A stretch of 21,162 nucleotides of DNA, taken from assembly GCA_004298725.1 (NCBI GenBank), contig SCQA01000137.1:1-21162 (forward strand). The letters are read 5' to 3'. The DNA comes from a bacterium. GTDB lineage: Bacteria > Desulfobacterota > GWC2-55-46. The stretch's first letter is position 1. Each line of letters opens with the position of its first letter. This document shows positions 1 to 8,645 of this stretch, piece after piece. A program made the translations under genes and the position numbers. Under the pieces are notes generated by a model that saw nothing but the letters and a program-made list of their open reading frames with translations, was not told where the DNA came from and did no database searches.

Positions 1-36
1 CCAAAGAAACCTTGCAGCTCGCCAAGGTTTCTTTGG
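1..36. repeat. 14-bp perfect inverted repeat at window edge
   Basis: Bases 1-14 (CCAAAGAAACCTTG) are the exact reverse complement of 23-36, with an 8-base spacer. It lies inside the radical SAM coding frame. A perfect fold-back beginning at base 1 is what a contig-end artefact would look like, although a chance hairpin cannot be excluded. Confidence 0.6.
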
Positions 37-1126
37 CGGTGTCTTTTGTTTCGCCGGGCAAACCTACCAGAAAGCAACCGTGTATCAAAATGCCCGCTTT
101 TTTGGCGTTCCTCATGAACTCCATCATTTCAGCGGGCTTTGTCTTCTTCTTCATTTTATCGAGTATCAGCTGGCTGCCGCTCTCGAAGCCAACGCAAAGC
201 GACCTGCAACCGGCCTCTTTCATCTTCTTCATGGTCTCCAAGTCAAGCCCGATTCTTGAATTAGCCGTCCATGTAATCTTCAGCTTTTTTCTTAGTATCT
301 CTTCCGACAACGCTTTGCATCTTTTTTTGTCAACCGTAAGCGTGTCGTCTTCAAAGAATATGGCCTTTGCCTGCGGAAAGTTTTCCACGATGTAAGCCAT
401 TTCAGCCGCTACGTTTTCAATTGAGCGCGCCCTAAAGCTTCTTCCCATAAGGGTTTGAGGATAGACGCAGAACGTGCAAGGAAACGGACAGCCTCTGCTT
501 GTGGTAATTGTGACCATCGGGTACAGGGCGTTCGGGTTAAAGTAGTTTTCAATCTTTAAAAACTTCTTGTAAACCTTGCTTACAAAAGGGATGGCGTCAA
601 GGTCGTCTATAAACGGCCTTCTCTGGTTGTGTATGATTTTGCCGTCTTTTTTGTAACTGATGCCAAGCACGTCTTTTAAGTCTCCGCCTTTCTTTAGCGT
701 GCTTGCAATGTCGAGTATTGTTAAGTCATACTCGTATCGCGCTACCGCCCCTATGCGGTTGTCCATGTTAAGAACGTCGTCCGGAAGAGCGGAAACATGC
801 GTTCCGACTACTGCAAGAAAGGTCGAGTAGCAAAGATCTTTAAGTTTGCCTCCGACGGCTATGTCGTTTTTTATGCTTGGCGTACTGGTATCCATTACTA
901 TAAGGGCGGGGCTGAAGTTTTTAACCCTCTTTTCAACGGCGTCAAGGCTGAGGCCGTCCGCCGGAGCGTCAATGAAGTCAACTTCAAAGCCTTTATCCAT
1001 AAGCACGCCGGCAGAGTAGGCAAGCCACATCGGAAAGTATAGTGTCCCGCTTTTGGTAACGGCAGGGCTTCTTTGCGAGCGTGAAAACTTTTTTAGAAAA
1101 GGCGGATTCAAAAATAAAACTTTCAT
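1..1126 (-). CDS. B12-binding-type radical SAM protein, C-terminus cut by window edge
   Basis: The reading frame starts with ATG at 1126 and stays open to position 1 (375 codons seen). The N-terminal 150 or so residues look like a cobalamin-binding-type Rossmann domain (start MKVLFLNPPF; no DxHxxG motif seen). The radical SAM cluster motif CxxxCxxC lies at C213, C217 and C220 within RGCPFPCTFC, and binds the [4Fe-4S] cluster that cleaves S-adenosylmethionine. A later FEDDTLTVD and a GLPGET motif are typical of the B12-binding radical SAM family. An AGGA about 12 bases upstream is a plausible ribosome site. It is the last gene of the minus-strand polysaccharide block but is separated from the DUF362 gene by 312 bases, so it may be transcribed separately. 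The substrate is not predictable. The last codons before the edge run into a fold-back repeat and may not be reliable. Confidence 0.85.
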   Translation of the reverse strand, partial: MKVLFLNPPFLKKFSRSQRSPAVTKSGTLYFPMWLAYSAGVLMDKGFEVDFIDAPADGLSLDAVEKRVKNFSPALIVMDTSTPSIKNDIAVGGKLKDLCYSTFLAVVGTHVSALPDDVLNMDNRIGAVARYEYDLTILDIASTLKKGGDLKDVLGISYKKDGKIIHNQRRPFIDDLDAIPFVSKVYKKFLKIENYFNPNALYPMVTITTSRGCPFPCTFCVYPQTLMGRSFRARSIENVAAEMAYIVENFPQAKAIFFEDDTLTVDKKRCKALSEEILRKKLKITWTANSRIGLDLETMKKMKEAGCRSLCVGFESGSQLILDKMKKKTKPAEMMEFMRNAKKAGILIHGCFLVGLPGETKDTAKETLASCKVSL

Positions 1127-1438
1127 AATTTGGTATCTTCCTGAACTTTATTTTATATGAACTTCCGTTGGCATGGGCCAACGGTTTCTGAATAAGCTAA
1201 AGTATATTGAATTTCACTTAAGCATCTCTCGTTATTAGCCCAATCGTATGAGCAATTGGGCGGTGTAACTTGAATTTTATAGCGTTCGCCATACTGCTTG
1301 GCGCTAAAAAATAATTTTTGTTGTTTTAATGTTTTTTCACGCTGTTTAGGGTTTTGTGTCAGAACATGTTCTTAAGGGATATCATATATGTTATTGCAAC
1401 CTATTATCAAGTGAATCTTCACATTTTCGGTACGGTGT
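1127..1438. other. 312-base gene-free stretch with two dyads
   Basis: No credible coding frame is seen. It contains an 8-bp perfect stem with a 4-base loop (1165-1172 with 1177-1184, CCGTTGGC/GCCAACGG), 38 bases upstream of the radical SAM start, and a 7-bp dyad at 1238-1244/1255-1261 (GCCCAAT/ATTGGGC). Neither is followed by a T-run on the minus strand, so they are not convincing intrinsic terminators. They could be leader structures or operators for the downstream radical SAM gene. The stretch is AT-rich around 1300-1420. I could not fix a promoter with confidence. Confidence 0.5.
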
Positions 1439-2671
1439 TTAGCAAATTTTTTTAATTGTTTCTCCATATTTTTTCAAATAACCCTCGACAAAACCAAGTT
1501 TTCCTTTGAATTCAATGACGTTTTTACGGCATACCATAAAACAATACAGGCATTCTATGCACTCTTGTGGGTTAAAGTCCGCCGGCAGTTTAAGGTCAAG
1601 CGGGCAGTAATCGGCGCATTTTGTGCAGTCACCGCAACGCGAGATGTCGCGCGCAGCAAGGCCGCCCCCCCATTCAAGCGCATCGGAAGAAAACGCGTCC
1701 TGCCTTATTCCGAGTCCATAGAGCGCCCAGCCCATAGGGCCCGTGGCCATCAGGTACTTAAACCATTTGGCGTTCCTGCAGATGTTTATCAGCCTTTGTA
1801 CGTCAGACCTTAGAATAAATTTGACCGCGATATTCGTAACGGGCGGCTTTAATTTTATGATTTTATAATCTTTAAGTATGCGGTCAATTTCCTTGTCCCA
1901 CCCCTTCTCTATAATGCCTGCTTCTTTTGCGTAGGCAAGCACCGGAACCTGCTCAGCTGAAAAGCCCGCAAGCCGCGCGCAAAGCGTGTCTATATAAAAC
2001 GGGTTTTTGCCTATTATTATTGTGCCGAGGTTTACCGGCACACCCCGGCTTGGTCCGAAACCCTCCATTGCGATAAGCCCGTCGACAATATGCAGGTGTG
2101 TCTTTATAGCCGTGTTTAAGTGAAATATGCCTTTTCTTAAATCAACGTGCGCCTTTCTCTTTTCTTTGCCTATAAGACACCCGACGAGGTTTTTCAGGCA
2201 GATGCTCATCCATGCTTCGAAATGCGTCTTTAATTTGGGGATATTTATGAAAAAGTCAGTCTCCACGCACTCCCGCGCGACCATTGCCTTTACGCCGGAG
2301 AGGTCTATCTGGACGCCGTCGGACTGGTTCAGGTCAACAACCTTAACGCCGTAGCGCTTGCCGACCTTATCAATATTCAGCCTCTTAATGACATTTATTC
2401 CGTTTTTAGCGAATCCGAAATTAGTTCCGTCGCCAATGACTATTTTGGAATAACCAATATCTTTTAAAAACTCTATTACGGCAATAACTATTCTTAAATC
2501 CGTGGTATTGCCCGTCAGCGCGTTCATGTCGCTGTTCAAATTGAGCTTTATAAAAATGGAAGCTGTTTTGGATGGCGGAAAAACAGCGGTCCACTCAGCC
2601 AATTGAGCCTTCAGCCGGGTTTTCACATGTTCGTCCTTAGAACATTGCAGTATGTCAATTCTGTTATTCAT
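1439..2671 (-). CDS. DUF362 protein with C-terminal 2x[4Fe-4S] ferredoxin domain
   Basis: A 410-residue protein. Residues of about 40-270 match the DUF362 family pattern (for example DFFINIPKLKTH and the LKNLVGCLIG stretch). The C-terminus has two bacterial ferredoxin cluster motifs: C346, C349, C352, C356 (CGDCTKCADYCP) and C371, C374, C377, C381 (CIECLYCFMVC). It therefore probably carries two [4Fe-4S] clusters and acts in electron transfer in the cytoplasm; no signal peptide is seen. Its ATG overlaps the stop of the upstream glycosyltransferase gene in an ATGA, which indicates translational coupling. The catalytic role of DUF362 is not settled. In this context it might supply electrons to the neighbouring radical SAM proteins, which is inference only. 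Confidence 0.88.
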   Translation of the reverse strand: MNNRIDILQCSKDEHVKTRLKAQLAEWTAVFPPSKTASIFIKLNLNSDMNALTGNTTDLRIVIAVIEFLKDIGYSKIVIGDGTNFGFAKNGINVIKRLNIDKVGKRYGVKVVDLNQSDGVQIDLSGVKAMVARECVETDFFINIPKLKTHFEAWMSICLKNLVGCLIGKEKRKAHVDLRKGIFHLNTAIKTHLHIVDGLIAMEGFGPSRGVPVNLGTIIIGKNPFYIDTLCARLAGFSAEQVPVLAYAKEAGIIEKGWDKEIDRILKDYKIIKLKPPVTNIAVKFILRSDVQRLINICRNAKWFKYLMATGPMGWALYGLGIRQDAFSSDALEWGGGLAARDISRCGDCTKCADYCPLDLKLPADFNPQECIECLYCFMVCRKNVIEFKGKLGFVEGYLKKYGETIKKIC

Positions 2672-3864
2672 TGTGGCTGTGGAGTAATATTTAACCTTGA
2701 AAGTTGCGTTCTTACGGCTTGAAGAACGTCGTCAAGCGTTAAAATCTTCAAACAGTTTGATTCAGGAAATAAGCATACGTCTTCCCTTCCGACGCATGGT
2801 CTGCATGGAACTTCTTTTTTTACAAGAACGCTATTTTCGCCAAGCGGCGCCCATCTTTCAACGGACTCAGGGCCGCATATTACAACCGTAGGCGCTCCCA
2901 CTGCCGAGGCAAGGTGCGTTGGCCCGGTACTGCACCCGACATAAAGCGCGCAACTTTTGTAAAATGCCGCAAGGTGTTTTAAACTTGGGAACTTTCCGGC
3001 GCAACTGAACGCCCCAGCGCCTATCATGTTTGACAAGTCTTTGGCCAGCCCTGCTTCATCGGCTGAACCGGTTATGGCGATATGCGCCTTGTAGTCGTCT
3101 CTCAGCGTTCTGCCCAGAGCCGCGTAATTTTCAAGCGGCCACTGCTTGAGTTTTTTCCTCGCGCCCGGGTGAAAGGCTATAAGGGGTTCGTTGCGGTTAA
3201 GCCCGTTGCTCTTTAAAAATTCCTGAACAAAAGCTTCCTCGCCAGGGCTGATGAATATGCGCGGGGGGTTAATGCCTGTATCAATCGCCCCCGCCGCCTT
3301 TACCACCTCCATATGGTACTGAGCTTCATGCAGTCCCGGCGGGTACTTCAATACTTTGGTCAGCAGATACCAGCCGCCGGATGACGCAAAGCTTATTCTG
3401 TACGGGATGCCGGTAAGGAAAGTCAGAAAAAATATATTTCTCATGTCTCCGCGCAGATCGAGCGCGAGGCTGAATCCGTTTCCCCTTATCTGTTTAAAAA
3501 TCAGCGCGTATTCTAAAATGGCCAGTTTTAAAGGCCTCTTGAAAAACCATGGCGGGTCATACGCAAGAGTATTGTCAATAAACGGGTTGCCCGTAAGCAA
3601 GTCTTTTGCTTTTGCCGATGTCAAAAAAGTGATTTTAGCATCGGGGTATTTCTTTTTAAGCGCCTCAATTGCCGGTAGCGCCAGTATTACGTCTCCTATA
3701 TAATCCGCGCGTATAACGAGAATGCTTTTTGGGTCGCTCGGAACCTTACCGCGCCTTCTAAGGCGCCAGGGCATAAGCGCGTAAAGAAGAAAAAACGCCA
3801 GACTGCCTAATATGTCAACTATAAATACAACTACTGCCGTCTTCTTATTGACAAATTTGTACAC
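2668..3864 (-). CDS. Glycosyltransferase family 9 (heptosyltransferase-like)
   Basis: A 398-residue protein with a GTG start at 3864 preceded by AGGGG; the next ATG is at codon 31. A hydrophobic segment at about residues 10-30 may anchor it to the inner membrane. The GT9 N-terminal signature is at 48-66 (IRADYIGDVILALPAI), HPGARKKLKQWP is at 232-243, and the nucleotide-sugar region STGPTHLASAVGAP is at 312-325. Four C-terminal cysteines (C354, C357, C364, C371) follow the pattern common in GT9 proteins. GT9 enzymes transfer heptose or related sugars in LPS and surface glycan assembly; the donor sugar here cannot be told. It is the only clear glycosyltransferase in the window. An 88-base gap separates it from the upstream radical SAM gene, and it overlaps the DUF362 gene by 4 bases. 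Confidence 0.9.
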   Translation of the reverse strand: MYKFVNKKTAVVVFIVDILGSLAFFLLYALMPWRLRRRGKVPSDPKSILVIRADYIGDVILALPAIEALKKKYPDAKITFLTSAKAKDLLTGNPFIDNTLAYDPPWFFKRPLKLAILEYALIFKQIRGNGFSLALDLRGDMRNIFFLTFLTGIPYRISFASSGGWYLLTKVLKYPPGLHEAQYHMEVVKAAGAIDTGINPPRIFISPGEEAFVQEFLKSNGLNRNEPLIAFHPGARKKLKQWPLENYAALGRTLRDDYKAHIAITGSADEAGLAKDLSNMIGAGAFSCAGKFPSLKHLAAFYKSCALYVGCSTGPTHLASAVGAPTVVICGPESVERWAPLGENSVLVKKEVPCRPCVGREDVCLFPESNCLKILTLDDVLQAVRTQLSRLNITPQPQ

Positions 3865-3952
3865 AAAAACCCCTAAACCAATTTCAACAACATCAGAGCC
3901 GGATACGGCAAGGCTACGCTATTAACAAGTGATGGTTCGGCGTGTTGTTTTG

Positions 3953-5284
3953 TTATCCTTTACGCACTGCCTTTTTAAGAAGTTCAATTGCTTTAAAAAA
4001 CCCTATTATCACAGGGTCGCTAATGCTTAACGTTGAACGGCTGTAAAAAAGGTTTTTAAGGCCTTTTTCGTTGTTTGGTAAAAGAGCCGTATTTTTGTCT
4101 AATAGCCCTTCTTTAAGGGCGATGTTGTACACCTCAGTGTCGGGTTCAATGCGTATCCAGTTTAAAGACGCGCCGCCTCTTCTTTTAAGCGCCAATTTCA
4201 CCCTGAAATAAAAAAAGATTGTCTTAAGCAGGCCGGCGAGGGTCTCGCCGGGAGGGTTTATAAAAGAACCGAATGATACGTTCAATTTTTTCAGCTCTTC
4301 TGTTTCAGTAAATAATGCCACGGTTTTCCATATATCGTCTTCAGATATGCCCTTTTTCAGGGCTTTTAATGCGCTGTTTGAAATTGCGTCCGGCGAGAAG
4401 GCTACGCTTTTGCATCCGGCTTTTGCCGCCAACAGCAAAAAGCCTTTATCAACATATCTGATGTCTAACCACGCTGTCCATTCGACTTTGATATTTCTTT
4501 TCAGTATTTCTTCGCATATCGCTTTGGCGTGTTTTTGGGGAAGATTAAAAACGCTGTCAGCGAATATGAAATGTTTTACGCCGTACCTGTTTACAAGTTC
4601 AGCTATTTCATCAACTATGCCGGCCGGTTCCCTTAGCCGCATTACACTGCCGTTCAGCACAGGGTAATTGCAGTAAGCGCATTTCAAGATACAGCCGCGC
4701 TTGGTTTGTATGCCTATGCCGCTTTGATTCGCCAGATAAGGCGTTATGTCAATCATGTCCCTTCGCGGGGGAGGCAACCTGCGGAAGTCAGGCAATGCCC
4801 GCTGCCCTGTAAAAGCAACCTTGCCGTGTTTTCTGACGAATATGCCTTTTACGGATTCCGGTTCTTTTATATTTTTCAGTAATTCAGGGAAGACATCTTC
4901 TCCTTCAAGGTATATTCCGTAGTTTATCGCCGGGTTTTGCTTCATTATTTCTTCCGCGAACATGGAAAACCCCGCGCCGCCCACGACTATTATAGTGTCA
5001 GGATTAGCGGTGTTTATGTTTTTAAGCAACAATTCAAAATCTTTATAATAGTAATATAATTCTATCCTCTTCTGGTTGTCTATGTTGCGCAGAGATATGC
5101 CGGCCACATCCGGCTTGAAAGAGGCCATAACGGCATTTAATTCGGCATAAGGGTCTTTTGCAATGTTCAGGTCGAGTATGCGGACTTCGTGTCCGGTCAG
5201 GCTGGAAGCGATATAAGCGAGACCTATGGGATATACCGGCTCTGATTTGTCTCTTAGGTATGATTGAACTAATAATACTTTCAT
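3953..5284 (-). CDS. B12-binding-type radical SAM protein
   Basis: A 443-residue protein starting at ATG 5284. Residues 1-150 form a cobalamin-binding-type domain (MKVLLVQSYL, the GISLRN strand and VGGAGFSM at 101-108), but no DxHxxG cobalt-ligating motif is visible. The radical SAM motif is C198, C202, C205 (RGCILKCAYC). The C-terminal half has the expected FADSVFNLP and NPPGET stretches. No good Shine-Dalgarno is visible, so expression may depend on the polymerase gene 16 bases upstream. Family members carry out methylations and other radical reactions on unactivated carbons. In a polysaccharide locus the likely targets are sugars or lipid-linked intermediates, which is inference. It differs clearly from the other two radical SAM proteins in the window, so it is not a recent tandem copy. 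Confidence 0.88.
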   Translation of the reverse strand: MKVLLVQSYLRDKSEPVYPIGLAYIASSLTGHEVRILDLNIAKDPYAELNAVMASFKPDVAGISLRNIDNQKRIELYYYYKDFELLLKNINTANPDTIIVVGGAGFSMFAEEIMKQNPAINYGIYLEGEDVFPELLKNIKEPESVKGIFVRKHGKVAFTGQRALPDFRRLPPPRRDMIDITPYLANQSGIGIQTKRGCILKCAYCNYPVLNGSVMRLREPAGIVDEIAELVNRYGVKHFIFADSVFNLPQKHAKAICEEILKRNIKVEWTAWLDIRYVDKGFLLLAAKAGCKSVAFSPDAISNSALKALKKGISEDDIWKTVALFTETEELKKLNVSFGSFINPPGETLAGLLKTIFFYFRVKLALKRRGGASLNWIRIEPDTEVYNIALKEGLLDKNTALLPNNEKGLKNLFYSRSTLSISDPVIIGFFKAIELLKKAVRKG

Positions 5285-5300
5285 AGATACTTGGTCTTAT

Positions 5301-6725
5301 TTATATTGAACCTGCGCTAATCGTCTTTTCTGATGAGCGTTTAGATATGTTGAGCAACGCCATGCCTATGCCTAAAAATGTCCATAAGACGGTTGCCCAA
5401 AACATTAAATCCACCAAACCGAAGGCAAAAATGCTCATTAGCCCGGCTATGAAACCAAGCAACATATTTTTAAAATACATATCTTCGCAATTCAAAAGGC
5501 CGGAGATGGAAATATATAATGTTTTGACACATAACCACGCCCATAATATCAAGCCGATAAAACCAAAAGCAAAGATGACCGAGAAGTACATGCTGTGCGC
5601 GTGAAATCTTGATGTTCCCGTAAGATAATAGAAGTTTCCTATGCCCGTGCCGAAACCATAATTGCTGAGCATGTCGTCAAAACCTTTGCCCCAATACAGA
5701 AGCCTTGTGGGAAGGGATGTTCCGCCCGCTTCCGTAAGCGTTCCGGCAACGCCTTCGGTAAATGCTTTGCCGAGGTTATCCAATCTTGACAGCATGAAAA
5801 GAAGCACCATGGTTAAAATGATGCACGCCGTCGTTAAAAGAAACCTGCGCCTTAACGGTTTCTTGCCAAGCACAAAAACCGTTAAACCGGCAAAAAGCCC
5901 CATTAAGCCTCCCTTGGAAAGGGTGGTCAAATTTGCGCTTATCATGAACAACACAATTAAGACTATTATAATCTTTCTTGAGCGAATAGTCTCTATGAAA
6001 AACAAGCTTATTCCATACATTATGGCAATATTCAGGAAAAGGGCGGTTGCCTGAGTATAGCTAAGCCCGCTGCCTCTGGCCTTTGGAAGCGAATTGAAGG
6101 TAAAGGCTAAAACAAACCCGTCGTAGCTGAAGATTTCTTTGTAAATGTATTGGCTTTCACTGCTGTATACCGTATAAAAGGCAAGAATCGAATTTACGAG
6201 GCCTAAAAAAATCAGCAATAAAATAACCGTGTTGAATACTTTTTTAGTTCTGATTATAGCTACTGAAACATAGTACGTAAGGTACCCACTGGCGAGAACC
6301 GTTAACTCCAGAAGTCCGGCGCTGTATTCCAGAACCCATAATAACGACAGCACGGCCCATGCCATAAAAAAAGCCATTTGCAGGGTCAGTGGACTTCCGG
6401 GGTGCCCCATCCGTATTTTTGACATCCGCGCTAAAGTCCATGCAGCGAGCACTATAAAAGTGAAGATAAAACTCAGAAAATCAATTAGCATGAAGTTATA
6501 AGAGGGTATTGTAAGCTGAATAACATGATTGACGAATGTAAGCGTAAGAAGATAATAAGAAACTTCAGGGTATATCAAGATTAAAAAAATTACGAGCGCC
6601 ATGCCAAGTACTATAAAAACATAATATGACGCTATAAACGTGGTGAAAGCGATGGCCAATTCGCCTAATATAAGCGCGAGCCAGAAAAAAATATTTTTTT
6701 GCCGCAGTTCGCTTATCGTAATCAT
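5301..6725 (-). CDS. Wzy / O-antigen ligase-type membrane polymerase
   Basis: A 474-residue, highly hydrophobic protein with about 11-12 membrane segments. In the second half, a loop has GTGIGNFYYLTG followed by HAHSMYFSVIFAFGFIGL, the arrangement of the Wzy_C / O-antigen ligase family (glycine-rich loop, then a His-containing motif before the next helix). Such proteins polymerise undecaprenyl-linked repeat units, or ligate glycan to an acceptor, on the periplasmic face of the inner membrane. Its ATG lies 2 bases after the stop of the glycoside hydrolase gene and no separate ribosome site is evident, so translation is probably coupled. Together with the Wzx-type flippase and the Wzz-type protein it completes a Wzx/Wzy pathway. 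Polymerase versus ligase cannot be decided from sequence alone. Confidence 0.85.
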   Translation of the reverse strand: MITISELRQKNIFFWLALILGELAIAFTTFIASYYVFIVLGMALVIFLILIYPEVSYYLLTLTFVNHVIQLTIPSYNFMLIDFLSFIFTFIVLAAWTLARMSKIRMGHPGSPLTLQMAFFMAWAVLSLLWVLEYSAGLLELTVLASGYLTYYVSVAIIRTKKVFNTVILLLIFLGLVNSILAFYTVYSSESQYIYKEIFSYDGFVLAFTFNSLPKARGSGLSYTQATALFLNIAIMYGISLFFIETIRSRKIIIVLIVLFMISANLTTLSKGGLMGLFAGLTVFVLGKKPLRRRFLLTTACIILTMVLLFMLSRLDNLGKAFTEGVAGTLTEAGGTSLPTRLLYWGKGFDDMLSNYGFGTGIGNFYYLTGTSRFHAHSMYFSVIFAFGFIGLILWAWLCVKTLYISISGLLNCEDMYFKNMLLGFIAGLMSIFAFGLVDLMFWATVLWTFLGIGMALLNISKRSSEKTISAGSI

Positions 6726-6727
6726 AA

Positions 6728-8596
6728 TTACTTTGTAAACGCGGAGAGTAACGCTCTTGTATAGGCTGTTTTATTGACCTTGCGGACATTGTTTGTAAAG
6801 ACGGCATACGGCTCGTCAGTCTTGTCGACAAGCCCGAAGTTTTTATTTTCGCCCTGCCAGTCGCCTTTGCCGTTTTGATCCATATACCTGAACCATACCC
6901 AGCCAACCATGAACGGTGAAGATAACAGATGGTCAACATACCGTTCATACCATATGCCCCGCTCCGTCTGGCTTTTGAATACGGCTCCGGGCCCAATGGT
7001 ATTTGGAAGCCCTGAGTCATCCGCGGCAAAACCGAATTCTGTTACCATTATGGGCTTCAGGTTAAGTTTGTAAGCCTCCTCCATGTGTTCAATGGGGGCT
7101 ATTAAGTCGTAAGGCTGAAATGAGATAATATCAACGTAGTTATTCATCTCTTCAATTACCTCTTTCGGAGGGCTTGCGTCAAAAAATCTGCACCCGAGTA
7201 TCATATGATTCGGGTCGTACTTTTTTATGGCTTCATGGTTCAGTTTGAAGTATGTGCTTGCGATCAATCTCAAAAACTGTGATTTATCTTCTTTTGCCGA
7301 GCCCAACTTTACAATATTCTTAAGCTTTTTTGTTGACAGCAACTCGTCGAAGCCTTTTATGTCTGTTCCCCATACGTTGTTGAAAGCGGATGTATCGCCC
7401 TTGTAGCGTTTTTGCAAAAATTCAACCAGCGCCTTTTTTCCGGGCCTTTTGCCCGGCATGGATAAAAAAGAATCAAAGAGGGAGCTTTGCATTCTTTTGG
7501 CGTCGCCGCTCCACGGAAGCTCGTTATTCAGAAAATAACCAAGTAGCCACTTATCGACTTTATCAGTGCTTTCCCTCGCGTCCGCGTCCAACACTTCTTT
7601 ATACCTTTTATCGAATACGTCAGGGAAGACCGGCATTTTTTCAAACACATTAAAATTATCGCGAACGGCCGTTAACGTTTTTATTCCGAAGAGACCCCCG
7701 TAAGCCATGCCTTCAATGCCGGGAACCTTATAAGATATAGTATTAAACCCCCATTCTTTTAATCTGCTACTTATAAGCCTCAGCCACTCAGCTTCGGTTC
7801 TGCGCCGTTCAAGCACGCTTTGCATATATTCAGGGTTGTCAGGGCGCTTTATGGCAACGCTGTCAACCCCGGCTGCGATGAATGCGTACCCCGCGGGGTC
7901 TATTATCCACCAGCGGTTATTGATTATTTCGGTATGGAAGTAACCCGTGCTTTTGCCCTTAATCTTTTTCCAGCCGCCGAATTCATCCAATTCGTTTTCA
8001 CGAGCTTTATCGCTTGAGAAGGCAGGAGGCAATTTGACTATGTTTATGCTATCCCACCAAACAGCTCCTGTCATAAAGGCCGTAACAAGGCGTACGGTTG
8101 CCTTAGCAGAGCCATCCGGCACGATAAAAGATACCTTCTTCTCCTGCCATTCATGCGAATACGCAACGGGGATGCTTGCAAATACCAAGGGGGCATTAGA
8201 CGAGTTCGCCTTGAATGACACCTCTAAAAACGCGCCCAACGGATTAAAAGGATGGCCGCCTTGTTCATTGGCAATATCTTCGGTTTTAATCCAAAAGGAA
8301 ATCTGATATTTTTTGCCGGGTTCAAGCGTGGTGATGTCTTTTTCCCATCCGGCAAGTTCCTTTGGAGAGGTTTTTGCTGTTTTTAACGCACTTTTTCCCG
8401 AATGGGTTATTTTATCGTCAAGCGAATTAACTGCCGCGCGGTCAATTCCGTCTCTTTGCGTTGCGCCAAACTGCTTCCATCCGTCAGCCGTCATATTCGC
8501 GGCTAATTCGCCGGATGTTTGCCCCATGCCGTTGACTGCGAAGATTACAGATAGCATGAAAAAAGCCGCGAGAATTATTTTAATGGCGTTGTTCAT
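6728..8596 (-). CDS. Secreted agarase-like glycoside hydrolase (clan GH-A)
   Basis: A 622-residue protein. I chose ATG 8596 because it lies 8 bases after AGGA; a TTG one codon upstream is possible. The N-terminus (MNNAIKIILAAFFMLSVIF) is a signal peptide. Residues of about 25-190 look like a beta-sandwich carbohydrate-binding module of the agarase CBM kind. A stretch at about 204-250 (DEFGGW... GYFHTE... RWWIIDPAG... GVDSV) matches agarase-like (GH50-type) enzymes. Likely catalytic residues are E359 (acid/base, FLNNELPW) and E520 (nucleophile, MVTEFGF), as in clan GH-A TIM barrels. It would act in the periplasm or outside the cell. Its place just before the polymerase gene suggests trimming, release or turnover of the polymer made by this locus, not nutrition. 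Substrate is unknown, and agarose is not implied. Confidence 0.82.
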   Translation of the reverse strand: MNNAIKIILAAFFMLSVIFAVNGMGQTSGELAANMTADGWKQFGATQRDGIDRAAVNSLDDKITHSGKSALKTAKTSPKELAGWEKDITTLEPGKKYQISFWIKTEDIANEQGGHPFNPLGAFLEVSFKANSSNAPLVFASIPVAYSHEWQEKKVSFIVPDGSAKATVRLVTAFMTGAVWWDSINIVKLPPAFSSDKARENELDEFGGWKKIKGKSTGYFHTEIINNRWWIIDPAGYAFIAAGVDSVAIKRPDNPEYMQSVLERRRTEAEWLRLISSRLKEWGFNTISYKVPGIEGMAYGGLFGIKTLTAVRDNFNVFEKMPVFPDVFDKRYKEVLDADARESTDKVDKWLLGYFLNNELPWSGDAKRMQSSLFDSFLSMPGKRPGKKALVEFLQKRYKGDTSAFNNVWGTDIKGFDELLSTKKLKNIVKLGSAKEDKSQFLRLIASTYFKLNHEAIKKYDPNHMILGCRFFDASPPKEVIEEMNNYVDIISFQPYDLIAPIEHMEEAYKLNLKPIMVTEFGFAADDSGLPNTIGPGAVFKSQTERGIWYERYVDHLLSSPFMVGWVWFRYMDQNGKGDWQGENKNFGLVDKTDEPYAVFTNNVRKVNKTAYTRALLSAFTK

Positions 8597-8645
8597 CAAA
8601 CGATTCCTGTTAAGGTGTGCCTGCGCGCCCGGGCGTCAGCCAGCG

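Noticed and set aside
797..1042. Plus-strand open frame of 81 codons
   Set aside because: It is antisense to the radical SAM gene, whose frame has the full CxxxCxxC motif and family features.
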